Positions 62,759 to 64,000 of a stretch of 64,000 bases of DNA are shown here, one piece after another; within the stretch, counting starts at the first letter, position 1, and each line of letters starts with the position of its first letter. Below the pieces are notes generated by a model. The model searched no databases and was not told the origin of the DNA. It saw only the letters and a program-made list of their open reading frames with translations. This DNA is from Lucifuga dentata (taxonomy: Eukaryota > Chordata > Actinopteri > Ophidiiformes > Bythitidae): the NCBI GenBank assembly GCA_014773175.1, contig VXCM01000500.1, positions 1 to 64,000 of the forward strand. Reading direction: 5' to 3'. The position numbers and the translations under genes were made by a program.

Positions 62759-63244
62759 GGCTGGATTTACACTGCAAGTCTTGATGCTCAATTCCAATCT
62801 TTTTCCTATATCTGACTTTTTGTTCAGCATATTTACATTTTCTTTTTTTAAGCGTCTCATGTCTGATACCTGTATTTACACGGCTTTGACCTGTAACAGC
62901 CCGGATGTAAACAATTTCTGAGACAGATAAAATACTTTAATGGACTAAAATGAGAGAACTATTTAAAAATATGATCAGCAAATTTCAAATGCAGAGAAAC
63001 ATTTGATATATTGTTTGAGCATTTATCTCTCTCATCAGGACACATGTTTTCGTCAGCTGATCACAGAGGAGAAGCGGGACTTTTGCTGCTGTAACGTAGC
63101 CTGTCACACTAACACGTCTATTTGACATAAACACACATCAGTGTGTTTGTCAAATTATATAGTCATCATAATCTCAATCATGGTATATATCATCAGATAT
63201 ATACGTATGTGTGTATGTATGTGTGTATATATATATATATATGT

Positions 63245-63278
<34 letters not shown>

Positions 63279-63645
63279 NTGTGTGTATATATATATATAT
63301 ATGTATAAGAGAGAGAGAGAGAGAGAGAGAGTATCCTTCATTTTTGTTTACAGAGAGTGGTCATCATATTGATGCTTGTATCATTCATATGCAGATAAAG
63401 CAGAAAGTTATGTTGGAGTCAGAATGGGAAGGAAATTCCAATCTGTGTATTTAGACAGCAGTCACACTGACGGATATCATATAGTATCCGATTTATTTCC
63501 ACATATGCAAGTGGCCCACATCGGATCTGAGAATATTTGATTCCATGTGGCTTTTTACCATTTACATCTTCAGGAAGCGTATCGATACGTCACGTGAGCA
63601 AAATATTGGAATCAGGTCCCTGTGCATGGTCATGTAAATCCAGCC
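62759..63645. mobile_element. MITE-like element with TTA target duplication (Harbinger-like)
   Basis: The left tip GGCTGGATTTACA and right tip TGTAAATCCAGCC (read TAAATCCAGCC at 63635-63645) are inverted copies. TTA is found directly outside each end (62756-62758 and 63646-63648), as in PIF/Harbinger insertions. Sub-terminal sequences such as CAAGTGGCCCACATCGGATC and CAATTCCAATCTTTTTCC resemble fish MITEs I have seen, and no transposase frame exists. The interior carries a (TA)n-(GA)n tract duplicated around an N at 63279, so the true length is uncertain. A hAT assignment is possible if a longer duplication were shown. Confidence 0.7.
63215..63331. repeat. Duplicated (TA)n-(GA)n tract around an N
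   Basis: GTGTGTATAT, a TA run, ATGTATAAGA and a GA run occur twice (63221-63278 and 63281-63331) on either side of N at 63279. As at 26221, this looks like an unmerged contig overlap rather than a biological duplication. Confidence 0.85.
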
Positions 63646-64000
63646 TTAAACACTTCAATCTATTTGAATCTGAATCCATATGACTTTTTTTTTTGTTGCT
63701 TCAAATCCTGCTGCAGTAACAATGACTGATCAGCTCTCACATTTTCCAGAAACTCTTATTCACATTTAGTTTAAAAAATAAATGCTGGAAATTTGTGTGG
63801 ATTTCTTTCATTTTCCTTTTGAGAATATTGATTTATTTAATCCAAATGACCAGGGAAATTGAACTGCATGAGCCACTGCACTCTTACAATACAGAACATG
63901 TATCAGAACAATACACGGGAATTGTGCAGAAAATAACCCATTCGCACAAAACAATTCTGTTCTAAATGACAAGAATAAATGTTTTTCAAATGTAATCCAC

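Larger units (their letters stand above)
59007..64000 (+). other. lmo1: LMO1 intron 2, 5' part (runs off the window)
   Basis: The donor GTAAGAAA follows exon 2 after two bases of an arginine codon (phase 2), the same position where I expect the LMO1 R-L-F-G boundary. No acceptor with the following L-F-G-T-T-G-N-C-A-A-C coding sequence is seen before 64000, so exon 3 lies to the right. The intron contains possible regulatory blocks at 60820-61200 and 61370-61520, a poly(C) run with an N, and a MITE-like element at 62759-63645. Confidence 0.8.

Overview
The window reads as AT-rich, repeat-laden vertebrate genomic DNA, most likely from a teleost fish. It has one split gene with GT-AG introns, dense (CA)n, (GA)n and poly(A/T) microsatellites, degenerate transposon remnants of kinds common in fish, and long non-coding stretches. 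There are no bacterial-style operons, ribosome binding sites or CRISPR arrays. Nearly all short open reading frames are chance openings or translated microsatellites.

The only protein-coding gene I can support is the 5' half of LMO1 (LIM-domain-only 1) on the plus strand. A tiny first coding exon (44784-44805) carries the start codon and seven residues. A 14.0 kb first intron follows, then coding exon 2 (58793-59006), which holds the entire first LIM zinc-binding domain. Exon 2 ends at a consensus donor, and intron 2 runs off the right edge, so the second LIM domain and the stop codon lie outside the window. A CpG-rich stretch (about 44190-45060) surrounds the start and is the probable promoter and 5' UTR.

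Layout: positions 1-44089 are a 44 kb gene desert upstream of LMO1. It contains several blocks whose texture (TAATTA-type homeodomain cores, E-boxes, no microsatellites) resembles developmental conserved non-coding elements; the most striking is 40440-40880. The desert also contains at least three mobile-element remnants with visible structure: a terminal-inverted-repeat element at 13564-14272, a TA-flanked inverted-repeat element at 29881-30763, and a decayed DIRS-like reverse transcriptase at 32080-32840. An unidentified repeat family is present in several copies at 14455-15903. Introns 1 and 2 hold more candidate regulatory blocks, and a TTA-flanked MITE-like element lies at 62759-63645 in intron 2.

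I found no new protein system. The most interesting content is the candidate cis-regulatory landscape of LMO1, the structured transposon relics, and evidence that the isolated N bases mark assembly joins, two of which flank duplicated sequence that is probably artefactual. All conservation claims are inferences from sequence texture; no alignment was possible.
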